A stretch of DNA of 64,000 nt from F1-120-MAGs118 sp013360535 (GTDB lineage Bacteria > Planctomycetota > UBA1135 > GCA-002686595): NCBI GenBank assembly GCA_026647215.1, contig JAPKHC010000005.1:111591-175590 (forward strand), in the 5' to 3' direction. Positions 25,224 to 33,889 of this stretch are shown here, in pieces. The position numbers and the translations under genes are program-made. Each line of letters starts with the position of its first letter. The first letter of the stretch is position 1. Under the pieces are notes generated by a model. That model did not search any database and was not told the DNA's origin. It saw only the letters and a program-made list of their open reading frames with translations.

Positions 25224-26925
25224 ATGAAGGGCACTCGCGCTCGGGGCGAGCGCGCAGGTCGAGCGGTGGAACGTCGGCCCCGGCGGCGTCGAGGCGAATC
25301 AGGACAGCGGGTTCACATCCGGCGTCTCGCGCGACGGGCAGCGAGTCGTGTTCGTGAGCACGGCGACCAACCTCGTGGTCGCTGACACCAACGGCGTGCA
25401 GGACGTGTTCCTGCGGGACGCGGCCGCGAACGTGACGCTGCGCGTGAGCACCAGCGCGAGCGGCGCGCAGGCCGCGCTCGCCTCCGGAGCGCCGACACTG
25501 TCCGCCGACGGGCTGTGGGTCGCCTTCTCCAGCCGCTCCCCGAATCTGGTTCCCGGCGACACCAACGGGATCGAGGACGTGTTCGTGAAGGACCTCGCGA
25601 CGGGCGCGATCGCGCTCGCGAGCGTCGACAGCTTCGGAGCGCTCGCCAACGGGGCGAGCCGCGCGCCGTCGCTGTCCGCCGACGGGCGGCGAGTCGCGTT
25701 CGCGAGCCTCGCGTCCAACCTCGTTCCCGGCGACACCAACGCGACCTGGGACGTGTTCGTGCACGACCGGAACACGGGCGTGACGCTGCGCGCGAGCGTC
25801 GACTCGCTGGGGCTGCAGGGCGACGGCGAATCGACGGCACCGATGCTCGCAGGATGCGGCTGCTGCGTGGCGTTCACGAGCGCGGCGGCGAACCTCGTGC
25901 CGCTCGACACCAACTTCGCGACCGATGTCTTCGTGCACGACCTCGCGAGCGGCCACACGAGCTGCGCCTCGCTCAACCTCTCCGGAAGCCCTGCATTTCT
26001 CGGTGCACAGCGCGCGTTCCTTTCGGCCGACGCCGCCTTCGTCGGCTTCGACAGCGCTTCGCCCGACCTCGTCGCCGGCGACACGAACCAGACGACGGAC
26101 GTGTTCGTGCTCGCACGCTGGAGCGGCAGCCTGGCGCGCGTGAGCGTCGCGACGGGCGGCAACGAAGGCGACCACATGTCGTTCTCGGGCTCGCTCTCCG
26201 GCGACGGACGTTTCGTCACGTTCACGAGCCTCGCCGCGAACCTCGTCTTCGGGGACACCAACCTGAAGCAGGACGTGTTCGTGCACGACCGGGCGACGAC
26301 CCAGACGGTGCGCGCGAGCGTGTCCGCCGCGGGCGTCGAAGGCAACCAGTCGAGCTCCGGCGGCGCGCTCTCCTTCGACGGGCGCTTCACGGTGTTCTCG
26401 AGCTACGCCTCGAACCTCGTGGCGAACGACACCAACGGCGTTGGCGACGTGTTCCGCGTCGACCGCGGCGCGCCTTCGACGGGCGCACCGCAGTCGTTCT
26501 GCAGCGCGGGCACGTCCTCGAACGGCTGCAACGCCACGCTCTCCGCGAGCGCCCAGCCGTCGCTCTCCGGCGCGGCTCCCTGCCTGCTGCTCGCCTCCGG
26601 GGTCGAAGGGCAGCGCTCGGGCCTGTTCTTCTACGGCATCGACAACTCCTGCTTCGTCCCCATCCCGTGGGGAGCGAGCTCGAGCTGGCTGTGTGTGCGA
26701 GCGCCGCTCCAGCGCACGCCCCTCGCGAGCTCCGGTGGCACCAACGGAAGCTGCGACGGCACGCTCGCGCTCGACTGGTCGGCCTTCGCGGCGAGCCATC
26801 CGTCGGCCCTCGGCCAGCCGTGGGGCCTCGGCGCGCGCGCCTTCGTGCAGGCCTGGTACCGCGACCCGCCGTCGCCCAAGACGACGACGCTCTCCGACGC
26901 GCTGCTGTTGACCTGGACCCCCTGA
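25224..26925 (+). CDS. Secreted PD40-type propeller protein, frame broken in the signal peptide
   Basis: The ATG at 25224 has an excellent GGAGG six bases upstream (25213-25217), but its frame ends within the next gene's shadow. The real protein frame, read from 25228, runs ALALGASAQVERWNVGPGG, a signal-peptide end and mature start, then through to the stop at 26925, yet it has no start codon before the GTG at 25348. So bases have been lost or gained inside the signal-peptide coding region (one extra, or two plus a multiple of three missing). The mature part has about seven units of the form SxDGxxVAFxSxAxNLVxxDTNxxxDVFVxD, a TolB-like propeller, and the shared Cys-rich C-terminal module (CSAGTSSNGC to LSDALLLTWTP). 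Confidence 0.72.
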
Positions 26926-26973
26926 GCGCCACCGACCGGGGGGGCCTTGACGGGGCCGCGGCCGCCGCCTATA

Positions 26974-26988
26974 TGAGATTGCGTCTCA
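26974..26988. promoter_or_regulatory. Fur-type operator
   Basis: TGAGA-TTGCG-TCTCA is a 5-5-5 palindrome within ATATGAGATTGCGTCTCAAT, very like the TGAGAAT-N-ATTCTCA core of Fur boxes. It sits 37 bases before the chosen start of a heme-handling gene, which fits iron control. It also argues that translation does not start at 26990. Confidence 0.65.
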
Positions 26989-27025
26989 ATTGCAGCTGGA
27001 CCGACCCCACGCCGGAGCCCGACCG

Positions 27026-28036
27026 ATGCCGTTCCTGCCCACCCTCGCCCAACGCTCGCTGAAGGCCCGCTGGGCGGCCCTCGAGGTGCACGAGCCGACG
27101 CTCTCTGGCGCCGAGGCCGCGCGACGCCTGAGGGTGACGCCCGTCGAGCTCGCGGCGGCGCGCACGTTCGACGGTTTCCGGCGACTCGGCGACGAACGCA
27201 CGGCCATCGCCTCGCACCTGTGCGCCTTCGGGCGCGTCGTGGTGCGTGCGGAGGCGCCCGGTTGCGCGCTGGAGGTCGCCGGGACGTTCGCGGCTCCGCA
27301 GGTGCGCGGCGAGCAGCTCTCGTTCGATGGACCGGAGATCACGCTGCACGCCGACCTGCGGCGCTGGCAGTCGACCTGGGCGTTCGAGCGTCTGGGTCGC
27401 GTGCGCACGGAACGCGGGCTGGTGGCCTTCGCGACTGACGGAGAAGCCGCGTGGACGATCGATCTCGTGCCCGGGAGCAACCGCGGCGTGCTCGACGCGT
27501 TCCTCGACGTCTTTGGCGAGCTCGAGCCGCGCGACGAACGGCCTGTCGCTCCCCCACGTGCGTGCGCGACGCTGGAGGAGCTCGCGCGCGACTGGCACGC
27601 CACTGGCCGCAGCAACCTGCTGCAACACCTGCTCTGGCGCCACGGACTGGGAGCCTCGCGCGTCGAGCGGCTCGCGCGCGACCAGCGGGCCGAGCGCGTC
27701 GACCGCGACTGCGTGTTCGCGCTGCTCGAAGCCTCCGCGAGCAGCCGCCACGTGCTGCTGGCGACCTGCGGCGGCACCGCGGCGACGCTCAGCGGACGGC
27801 TGCACGGCGTCCCGACCCGCGCGGGCGACTGGTGGAACGTCGTCGGCTCCGAGGGAGCGCTGCACCTGCGCCCCGAAGCGATCGGCGAAGTCTGGCGCGT
27901 GCTCGGCCCACGCAGCTCGCTCGAGCTCTTCGACCACGAGCGCCGTCCGCTCCTCACGCTCGCCGACGGCTGCCTCCAGACCAGCCGCGACTCGCTCCCC
28001 TGGACGCGCCTCCTGCTCGCGCTGCCCCAGCGCTGA
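27026..28036 (+). CDS. hemS: HemS/ChuS-family heme-handling protein
   Basis: 336 residues from the ATG at 27026; an in-frame start at 26990 would overlap the Fur box and adds a non-conserved leader. The tandem HemS layout is visible: a first half beginning LKARWAALEVHEPTLSGAEAARRLRVTPVELAAART and ending with IDLVPGSNRGVLDAFLDVFG, and a second half with LHLRPEAIGEVWRVLGP and SLELFDHERRPLLTLADG. Family members bind heme in the cytoplasm and either degrade it or pass it on, usually next to heme transport genes; none is nearby. Iron regulation is suggested by the operator in front. A strong hairpin ends the gene. Confidence 0.82.
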   Translation: MPFLPTLAQRSLKARWAALEVHEPTLSGAEAARRLRVTPVELAAARTFDGFRRLGDERTAIASHLCAFGRVVVRAEAPGCALEVAGTFAAPQVRGEQLSFDGPEITLHADLRRWQSTWAFERLGRVRTERGLVAFATDGEAAWTIDLVPGSNRGVLDAFLDVFGELEPRDERPVAPPRACATLEELARDWHATGRSNLLQHLLWRHGLGASRVERLARDQRAERVDRDCVFALLEASASSRHVLLATCGGTAATLSGRLHGVPTRAGDWWNVVGSEGALHLRPEAIGEVWRVLGPRSSLELFDHERRPLLTLADGCLQTSRDSLPWTRLLLALPQR

Positions 28037-28067
28037 CCGAAGCCGGCCCGCTGCGAGGGCTCGGGAA

Positions 28068-28108
28068 TCGCTGCGACCCGGCGTCATCGAGGCGCCGGGT
28101 CGCAGCGA
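28068..28108. terminator. Bidirectional terminator hairpin, 16-bp perfect stem
   Basis: 28068-28083 (TCGCTGCGACCCGGCG) pairs perfectly with 28093-28108 around a 9-base loop. It lies between two convergent genes (hemS-like on plus, surface protein on minus), 31 bases after the first stop and 5 bases after the other. No T-run is present on either side. Confidence 0.72.
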
Positions 28109-28113
28109 CGAAC

Positions 28114-29145
28114 TCAGCCGGGCAGCAGGACCTGGGCGGCCGACTTGTGTCCGGCGCGGTCGCGCACCGAGACCGCGAGCGCGAGTTGCAGGCCGGAGCC
28201 CACGACGGGCAGCTTGGAGCGCAGCACGACGCCGGTGGCCGTGCGCTGCGCGAGCTTCAGCAGCGGCCGGAGCTGGGCGAAGCTCGACGGCTGCAGGTTC
28301 ATCGAGACCGCCAGCGTCGACAGGTCGAGATCGCCGATGCCGTTGGCGTCGCCGAGCTCGAGCACGAGGTGCCCCTGCGCGTCGATCGAAAGCTCGACGA
28401 TCGGATCGCTCGCGCTGGTGTCCCCGACGAAGTGGATCACGCTGACCGCGTCGATGTCCGCGCTGCCGGTCGCGCCGCCGTGGTCCCAGATCGTCGCGCC
28501 GAAGCTGTCGACGTGCAGGCCCTCCGGGACATCGACGATGCGCACGTAGTGAACCTGCGAGAGGTCGAGCAGGCCCGCCTGCACGAGCGGATCCGTCGCG
28601 AGCTGCGCGAGGTCGAAGCTCTCGCCGCCGGACACGACGGGATCGAACGGGTCGATCGAGTTGCTCCCGATGTTCGCGAGCACCGGCAGGCCGCCGCACA
28701 GCCCGCCGAACGTGCCCATCGGCGAAGTGCCGAAGGGCGGCAGCGGAGCTGCCGGACCCGCGTAGCGCGTCGGGAAGCGCGCGAAGTTGAGCCCGTCGCT
28801 GGAGACCTCGACGAACGCGACCTCGGCGAACACGCCACTGGAGTTCGAGAAGCCGTTCTCGCTGACCGTGAAGTCGGCGCCGGGGCCATCGGTGATCGTC
28901 ACGTCGAAACCGAGCGTGAGCGAGCCGCCGACCCCGAGCACGACCATGTCGAGCGAGCCGGAACTGAAGCCGCCACCGCGCGGGCCACCGAGAGCGCGCG
29001 TCGGGTCGGCGTAGTTCGGGTTGCCGTTGGGGCCGGGCGTGAAGCTCAGCACCGACGTGGCGAAGCGCGACTGCGCCAGGGCCGGGGAAACGAGGAGAAA
29101 CGTTGCGGCGCTCGCGAGCAGGCCGCGGAAGGAGAATCGGGACAC
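28114..29145 (-). CDS. Secreted surface protein under cobalamin control
   Basis: 343 residues from GTG (VSRFSFRGLLASAATFLLVSPALAQS), a good Sec signal with cleavage near residue 23. The body has GGPRGGGFSSGSLDMVVLGVGGSLTLGFDVTI, GPGADFTVSENGF and VAFVEVSSDGLNFARFP, a beta-sandwich type found in cell-surface proteins of Bacteroidota and Planctomycetota, and later VRIVDVPEGLHVDSFGATIWDHGG. A cobalamin riboswitch lies about 240 bases upstream on the same strand, so it is probably made when B12 is scarce. I infer a role in capturing corrinoids at the surface; no TonB-dependent transporter is present here to confirm it. Confidence 0.8.
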   Translation of the reverse strand: MSRFSFRGLLASAATFLLVSPALAQSRFATSVLSFTPGPNGNPNYADPTRALGGPRGGGFSSGSLDMVVLGVGGSLTLGFDVTITDGPGADFTVSENGFSNSSGVFAEVAFVEVSSDGLNFARFPTRYAGPAAPLPPFGTSPMGTFGGLCGGLPVLANIGSNSIDPFDPVVSGGESFDLAQLATDPLVQAGLLDLSQVHYVRIVDVPEGLHVDSFGATIWDHGGATGSADIDAVSVIHFVGDTSASDPIVELSIDAQGHLVLELGDANGIGDLDLSTLAVSMNLQPSSFAQLRPLLKLAQRTATGVVLRSKLPVVGSGLQLALAVSVRDRAGHKSAAQVLLPG

Positions 29146-29292
29146 GGGCAGGTCTTTCTGGCCACGTCGGCCTCTCTCGGGCGCGGCGCGGCACGTTGAG
29201 GACTGCCCCCGACTCGGGATCTCGGGTGCCCAGCGTCCGCGTGAATGACGCAGCGAGGCTCGCGATACGGCGACGTGCCGACGACGAGCCCA

Positions 29293-29319
29293 CGCAACGG
29301 GCCGAAGCCCCGCGTTGCG
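29293..29319 (-). other. TTCG-loop hairpin in the riboswitch leader
   Basis: On the minus strand CGCAAC...GGGC-TTCG-GCCC-GTTGCG forms a stem capped by a very stable TTCG tetraloop, with a three-base bulge. It lies between the riboswitch and the gene start, where an expression platform could be. No T-run follows, so its role as a terminator is unsure. Confidence 0.4.
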
Positions 29320-29383
29320 GCGCCAGAGACGGACGCGTTGCCACCGTCGACCCCTCCTCGGGGGTTCAAAGGAACGGAACAAC

Positions 29384-29575
29384 TGGCCGTGCAGGTCTTC
29401 TGGCTCGTGGATCGTCCCCCGCGCACTGGCCTTCCCATCGGGAGCGCGTCCGTGGACGAGCCCTCGACAGTGGCGGGTTTTGCGCGCGAAGTCCCCACTT
29501 ACAGCGGCGGGACCGCGGTGGATTTGCACCACCTTCCCTTGGCGGCAAGTGCTTGGAGAGTAAGGCCGCGGGCGC
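29384..29575 (-). promoter_or_regulatory. Cobalamin riboswitch
   Basis: Read on the minus strand, all the class hallmarks occur in order: GGGAAGGTGGTGCAAATCC, GCGGTCCCGCCGCTGTAAG, CCCGCCACTG, GATGGGAAGGCCAGTG and the B12 box AGCCAGAAGACCTGC (about 29392-29406). Ends are approximate. It faces the secreted surface protein at 28114-29145 and should shut it off when adenosylcobalamin or a related corrinoid is plentiful. Confidence 0.95.
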
Positions 29576-29620
29576 GACTGTCAAGCGGGCGACGTGGAGG
29601 GCAGTGTTAGCTTCGTCTGC

Positions 29621-31063
29621 ATGCCGCTCCCTCTCGCCAGCCTGCTTCCGCGGACGAGCCGACTGCGGACGTTCGCCTCCTACTCGGTCATGCTCGGCGC
29701 GACCGGGGGCGCGTACCTGTGGATCCGCGCGCACGGCGAGGAGCTGCAGGCGCCGGCGGCGACGGGGACGAGTCTCGCCGAGGGCGGCGCACACTCCGGC
29801 GACCTCGCGCACCTGCTCCTGGCGCTCGGCGTCATCACGCTGCTCGCGCGCGTCGTCGGCGGCGCGTGCCGGCGCCTGCTCGGCCAGCCGCCCGTGATCG
29901 GCGAGATCCTGGCGGGCATCCTGCTCGGACCTTCGGTGCTCGGCGCGTTGTGGCCGCAGGCACAGGAGTTCCTGCTGCCGGACTCGGTCGTTCCCGCGCT
30001 CGGCGTGGTGGCCAAGATCGGCGTCGTCCTGTTCATGTTCCTCGTCGGGCTCGAGCTCGATCCGCGACTCTTGCGCGGCAACACGCACTCGACGATCGCC
30101 GTGTCGCACGCCAGCATCGTCGCCCCGTTCCTGCTCGGTGCGACGCTCGCGCTCTGGCTGTACCCGCTGTACTCGAGCGAAGCCGTCGGTTTCACGGCCT
30201 TTTCGCTGTTCCTCGGCGTCTCGCTCTCGATCACGGCCTTCCCGGTGCTCGCCCGCATCCTGCGCGACCGGCGTGTGCAAGGCACGCGGCTGGGCGTGAC
30301 CGCGCTCGCCTGCGCGGCGGTCGACGACGTGAGCGCGTGGACGCTGCTCGCGCTCGTGGTCGGCATCGCGACGGCGACGATGAGCGGCGCCGTCTGGACG
30401 ATCGCGTACGTCGCGGTGTACGTGGCCCTGATGATGCTCGTCGTGCGGCCCCTGCTGCAGCGCTGGTTCGTGGCGCGGGAGGAACGCTACGAAGGGCCGT
30501 TGAGCCACTCGGCGCTGGCGTTCGTGTTCGTCGCGCTGCTCGGGTCCGCGCTCGCCACGGAGTGGATCGGCATCCATGCCCTGTTCGGCGCGTTCCTGCT
30601 CGGCGCGATCCTGCCGAGCGAGGGGCGACTGGCGCGCGAGCTGCGCTCGCGCATCGAGGACGTCGTGCTCGTGCTGTTCCTGCCGAGCTTCTTCGCCTTC
30701 ACAGGCCTGCGCACGAGCATCGGACTCGTCGAGGGCTCACGCGACTGGCTGTTCTGCGGCCTGATCGTGCTGGTCGCGGTCGCGGGCAAGTTCGGCGGGT
30801 CACTCGTGGCCGCACGCCTGACGGGCATGTCGTGGCGCCACTCGGCGGCCCTCGGAGTCCTGATGAACACGCGCGGCCTGATGGAGCTGATCGTGCTCAA
30901 CCTCGGCCTCGACCTCGGCGTCATCTCGCCGACGATCTTCACCATGATGGTGATCATGGCGCTCGTCACGACGTTCATGACGACGCCGCTGCTCGACCTG
31001 CTGCTCGGGCGCCGCGGCTTCGGCGACCCGCCGCCGGACGCGCTGCCGGCGCGCACGCACTGA
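29621..31063 (+). CDS. Cation/proton antiporter, CPA2 family
   Basis: 480 residues, about 12-13 membrane spans. Characteristic stretches are GQPPVIGEILAGILLGPSVLG, LFMFLVGLELDP, LSITAFPVLARIL and a DDVSAW motif where paired acidic residues bind Na+ or K+ in this family, and HALFGAFLLGAILP. There is no C-terminal TrkA-N domain, unlike KefB/KefC, so it is a compact Na+ or K+/H+ antiporter. The ATG at 29621 was preferred; a GTG at 29594 is also in frame. Divergent from the riboswitch-controlled gene and only four bases from the convergent pseudopilin stop, with no terminator between. Confidence 0.9.
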   Translation: MPLPLASLLPRTSRLRTFASYSVMLGATGGAYLWIRAHGEELQAPAATGTSLAEGGAHSGDLAHLLLALGVITLLARVVGGACRRLLGQPPVIGEILAGILLGPSVLGALWPQAQEFLLPDSVVPALGVVAKIGVVLFMFLVGLELDPRLLRGNTHSTIAVSHASIVAPFLLGATLALWLYPLYSSEAVGFTAFSLFLGVSLSITAFPVLARILRDRRVQGTRLGVTALACAAVDDVSAWTLLALVVGIATATMSGAVWTIAYVAVYVALMMLVVRPLLQRWFVAREERYEGPLSHSALAFVFVALLGSALATEWIGIHALFGAFLLGAILPSEGRLARELRSRIEDVVLVLFLPSFFAFTGLRTSIGLVEGSRDWLFCGLIVLVAVAGKFGGSLVAARLTGMSWRHSAALGVLMNTRGLMELIVLNLGLDLGVISPTIFTMMVIMALVTTFMTTPLLDLLLGRRGFGDPPPDALPARTH

Positions 31064-31067
31064 CGAG

Positions 31068-31595
31068 TTACTGGTACGAGGCGCCGCCGCCGGTGACGTA
31101 GGCGAATTCCTGGCCCCAGTTGCGACCGGAGCACTCGAAGTAGCCGGTGTTCTTGCTGGCGAGCTCGCTCGTCTCGAAGCGCCGGATGCCGAGCACGTAG
31201 TACGGGGAGCTTCCGACGCAACCGTAGGAGCCCGCGCCGTAGACGTAGTAGCGGTAGTGGTACGTGTCGTCGTTGACGGGGTCGACGGCGGCGCTGCGCA
31301 GGTAGCCGCCGCGCACGAGCACGTCGACGAAGCCGCCGTCGTGCGAGACGTCCCAGCCGCCGTAAGTCGCGTTGGTCGTGGCCGCGGGGTAGGAACCCGT
31401 GTCGAGGTAGTACTGCTCGATCGCGTCGCGGATGGCCTGCACGTCCTGCAGGCGGCGCGCGTCGCGGGCGGCGGCCACGCGCTGGGAGACGCGCGGAGTG
31501 ACGACGCCCGCGAGAATGCCGAGGATCGCGATCACGATCACGAGCTCGATCAGGCTGAAACCGCGGCGGGAACGGGGGAGCGGGAGTGAGGTCAT
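31068..31595 (-). CDS. Prepilin-like protein (type II/IV pseudopilin)
   Basis: 175 residues from ATG. RRGFSLIELVIVIAILGILAGVVTP is the prepilin peptidase site (cleavage before Phe, Glu at +5) and hydrophobic helix. The remainder (AARDARRLQDVQAIRDAIEQYYLDTGSYP, then a Tyr-rich beta region with two Cys pairs) is a GspG-like fold. It is transcribed away from the pilM-like operon, with 180 bases of shared promoter region. Pseudopilins of this kind build the short pseudopilus or minor tip of the fibre. The longer frame upstream of the ATG is not protein-like. Confidence 0.88.
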   Translation of the reverse strand: MTSLPLPRSRRGFSLIELVIVIAILGILAGVVTPRVSQRVAAARDARRLQDVQAIRDAIEQYYLDTGSYPAATTNATYGGWDVSHDGGFVDVLVRGGYLRSAAVDPVNDDTYHYRYYVYGAGSYGCVGSSPYYVLGIRRFETSELASKNTGYFECSGRNWGQEFAYVTGGGASYQ

Positions 31596-31775
31596 GGCGT
31601 GGGGAGAGCGTGCGTCCCGGGGGAATGGACGAAGCTCGCAGGGGTATCGGTCCCGGATGGGGTCCGGGCTTGAGTCCGCGGGCCGGACGGACCTCAAGCA
31701 CTCCTTTCCGGGGGACCGATAGCGCCGAGGTCCGGGCGTGCCGTCCCCACGGCACGGCTTCCCCGGATCCCCCCG

Positions 31776-33251
31776 ATGCTCCCCAGATCCACGAACCGTC
31801 CGACGGCGCATGCCGCCGTACTCCATCTGACCCACGAGGTCGCCGAATGGCTCAGCCGAGGGCCCAGCGGCGAGCCGTCGTACTCACGGGCCGCCGTGAC
31901 GGGCCAAGGTGCGGTGGAGCTCGCGAGCGCCGCCGCGCGGGCGCGCGACGCGGCAGGCGTGACGGCGCGACAGCGCTGCGTGCTCGCGCTCGGCGGCCAG
32001 CTGGCGGACCAGCGCGTGATCGAGCTGCCGGAGCTCGCGCGCGGCGACCTGCGCAACGTGCTCGCGCGCAAGGCCGCGCATGCGCTCGGCGCCGAGCTCG
32101 CTGACACGCTGTACGCCGCCCTGCCGCTCGGCCAATCCGAACACGTCGACGCCGACGGACCCAAGACGCACAAGTGGCTGCTCATGTCGATCCGCAAGGG
32201 CGCCCTGCACTCGATCGAGGTCGAGTGCCGTCGCCGCGGGATGGAGCTCACCGCCGTGACGTCGGCGCCGCTCGCGCGGCTGTGCGAGGCGCAGCGCGTG
32301 CGTGGCGACGTCGAGCAGGCCTGCGTCGTCGTCGACGTCGATCTCGACTCGGTCGTGGTCAGCCTCGTGCAAGGCACGACGCTGCGGCACCAGAACCGCA
32401 TCGCGGGAACGTTCGCGAGCGTCGCGACGATGGCGATGGCGCTCGTGCAGGAGCTCAAGACCTTCGACGCCTTCTGGCGGCGTTCGAGCCGCGGCGCGGG
32501 CGTGACGCAGGTCGTCGTGCTCGGCCTCGACCTCGATCGCTCACGCCTGTTCGCGACCGCCGTCGGCGCCGCGCTTCCCGAGGCGCGCGTCACGAACCTT
32601 CCGCTCGACGGAGAGGCGCTTCCGGGCTCCGTGTCTCGGGGCGACATCCCGCGCGTGACGTCGCTCGCGCCCTGCGGCACCGGCGGACCGTTCGCGCTCG
32701 AGCTCAAGCTCGCGCTGCCGCCGCGCCCGCGCACGCTCGTCGCCGTCGGCGGCGCCGTCGCGCTCGTGGCCTCGCTGGCCGGCGTGACGATGAAACACTC
32801 GCTCACGGAAGAGCTCGACGACTTGCAGTCGCGACGCCACGCGTTCGAGACGGGCTCCGCGCCGCTGGAGAGCCTCGAGGCCGAGAATCGCGAGGCCGAA
32901 CGCCTGATCCGGACACTGCAGCTCGAAGTCGACCGGCTCGTGCAGTCGCGCGAGCTCGGCATCGCGGTCGCACCTTCGCTGCGTGCGGTGCGCAGCGCCG
33001 TCGAGGCCACGGGCGAGCTGCGCACGATGTCACTCGAGCGCTTCGCGGGCACGGGCAGCGTGCGCTTCAGCGGCCTCGTTCCGACCGACCCGGTCGAGTC
33101 GATCGAGGCGCTCAAGGCGATCGAGCTCGCCCTCGAGCGCGACCCGCGGCTCGAGCGCGTGCAGATCGAGACCGCCACGTTCCGCGAGACGGGTTCCGCC
33201 AACGTCGGTCAGGAATTCGCCGGCACGGCCGAGTGGGAGCAACGACCGTGA
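31776..33251 (+). CDS. pilM: PilM/PilN-like (GspL-like) assembly protein
   Basis: 491 residues. The N-terminal 315 residues resemble PilM or the cytoplasmic part of GspL (ADTLYAALPLGQ, ACVVVDVDLDSVVVSLVQGT, VVVLGLDLDRSRL), but the actin-fold ATP-binding Gly-Gly motifs look worn. One membrane span at about 320-340 (TLVAVGGAVALVASLAGV) is followed by a coiled coil and a PilN-like ferredoxin fold (residues 375-485). PilM and PilN are separate in classical type IV pilus systems, so this is a fused or GspL-like version. It overlaps the pilO-like gene by GTGA. Confidence 0.8.
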   Translation: MLPRSTNRPTAHAAVLHLTHEVAEWLSRGPSGEPSYSRAAVTGQGAVELASAAARARDAAGVTARQRCVLALGGQLADQRVIELPELARGDLRNVLARKAAHALGAELADTLYAALPLGQSEHVDADGPKTHKWLLMSIRKGALHSIEVECRRRGMELTAVTSAPLARLCEAQRVRGDVEQACVVVDVDLDSVVVSLVQGTTLRHQNRIAGTFASVATMAMALVQELKTFDAFWRRSSRGAGVTQVVVLGLDLDRSRLFATAVGAALPEARVTNLPLDGEALPGSVSRGDIPRVTSLAPCGTGGPFALELKLALPPRPRTLVAVGGAVALVASLAGVTMKHSLTEELDDLQSRRHAFETGSAPLESLEAENREAERLIRTLQLEVDRLVQSRELGIAVAPSLRAVRSAVEATGELRTMSLERFAGTGSVRFSGLVPTDPVESIEALKAIELALERDPRLERVQIETATFRETGSANVGQEFAGTAEWEQRP

Positions 33252-33889
33252 ATCGCAAGAATCCGGGCATCCAGACCAACCTCGCGAGTGGCGTGCCGAC
33301 GGCGGCGCTGCTCGTCGTCGCGCCAGCGCTCGCGGCCATCGTCGCGCTGGCCGGCGTGACGACGCCCAAGGCGCTCTCGATCTCCGACGAGCGCACGGCG
33401 CTCGAGCTCGCGCAGGCCCGCGCCGAGCACTTCCGCGAGGAAGCCGAGCTCGCCCGGCGCTACCGCTCGCTCGACCTCGCGCAGCGCTGCCGCACAGGCA
33501 TCGAGCTCGCGCGCCGTCGCACGCCGTCCGAGATCGACGGTGTCGTCGCCCAAGGCCTGCTGCGGCTCGCCGCGCAAGAAGCTGGCCTCGACGTGCTGGT
33601 GCTCGCCGAAGGCCCCGAGCTCGATCCGCAACTTCCCACGAGCTTCGATCGCATCGTCGCCAAGGGCTACGAGCTCACCGTCAGCGGTCCGCTCAACGCG
33701 CTCTCGCGTTTCGAGCAGCGCATCCGCGCGCTCGGCTCGCCCTGCTGCATCACGTCGATCCACGCCGAACTGCCGACCTCACCCGATGCGCTCCCCACGG
33801 CGCGCGTGATGGTCGGACTCCTGCACTTCGCCCCCGCCCTCCCCACGGACGACGCCCCGTCCCCTGAAGAAAACTGGAACAACCCGTGA
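33248..33889 (+). CDS. pilO: PilO-like assembly protein
   Basis: 213 residues from GTG. One N-terminal span (AALLVVAPALAAIVALAGV), a coiled coil (ALELAQARAEHFREEAELARRY) and a small alpha/beta domain (FDRIVAKGYELTVSGPLNALSRFEQRI) match the PilO/GspM layout. Its overlap with both neighbours supports the role as inner-membrane alignment partner of the PilM/PilN-like protein. Sequence similarity is weak; the assignment depends on layout and place. Confidence 0.72.
   Translation: MNRKNPGIQTNLASGVPTAALLVVAPALAAIVALAGVTTPKALSISDERTALELAQARAEHFREEAELARRYRSLDLAQRCRTGIELARRRTPSEIDGVVAQGLLRLAAQEAGLDVLVLAEGPELDPQLPTSFDRIVAKGYELTVSGPLNALSRFEQRIRALGSPCCITSIHAELPTSPDALPTARVMVGLLHFAPALPTDDAPSPEENWNNP

Noticed and set aside
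26990..27025. Upstream start for the hemS-like gene
   Set aside because: It abuts the Fur-like box, and the added residues are not part of the family; the ATG at 27026 is better.
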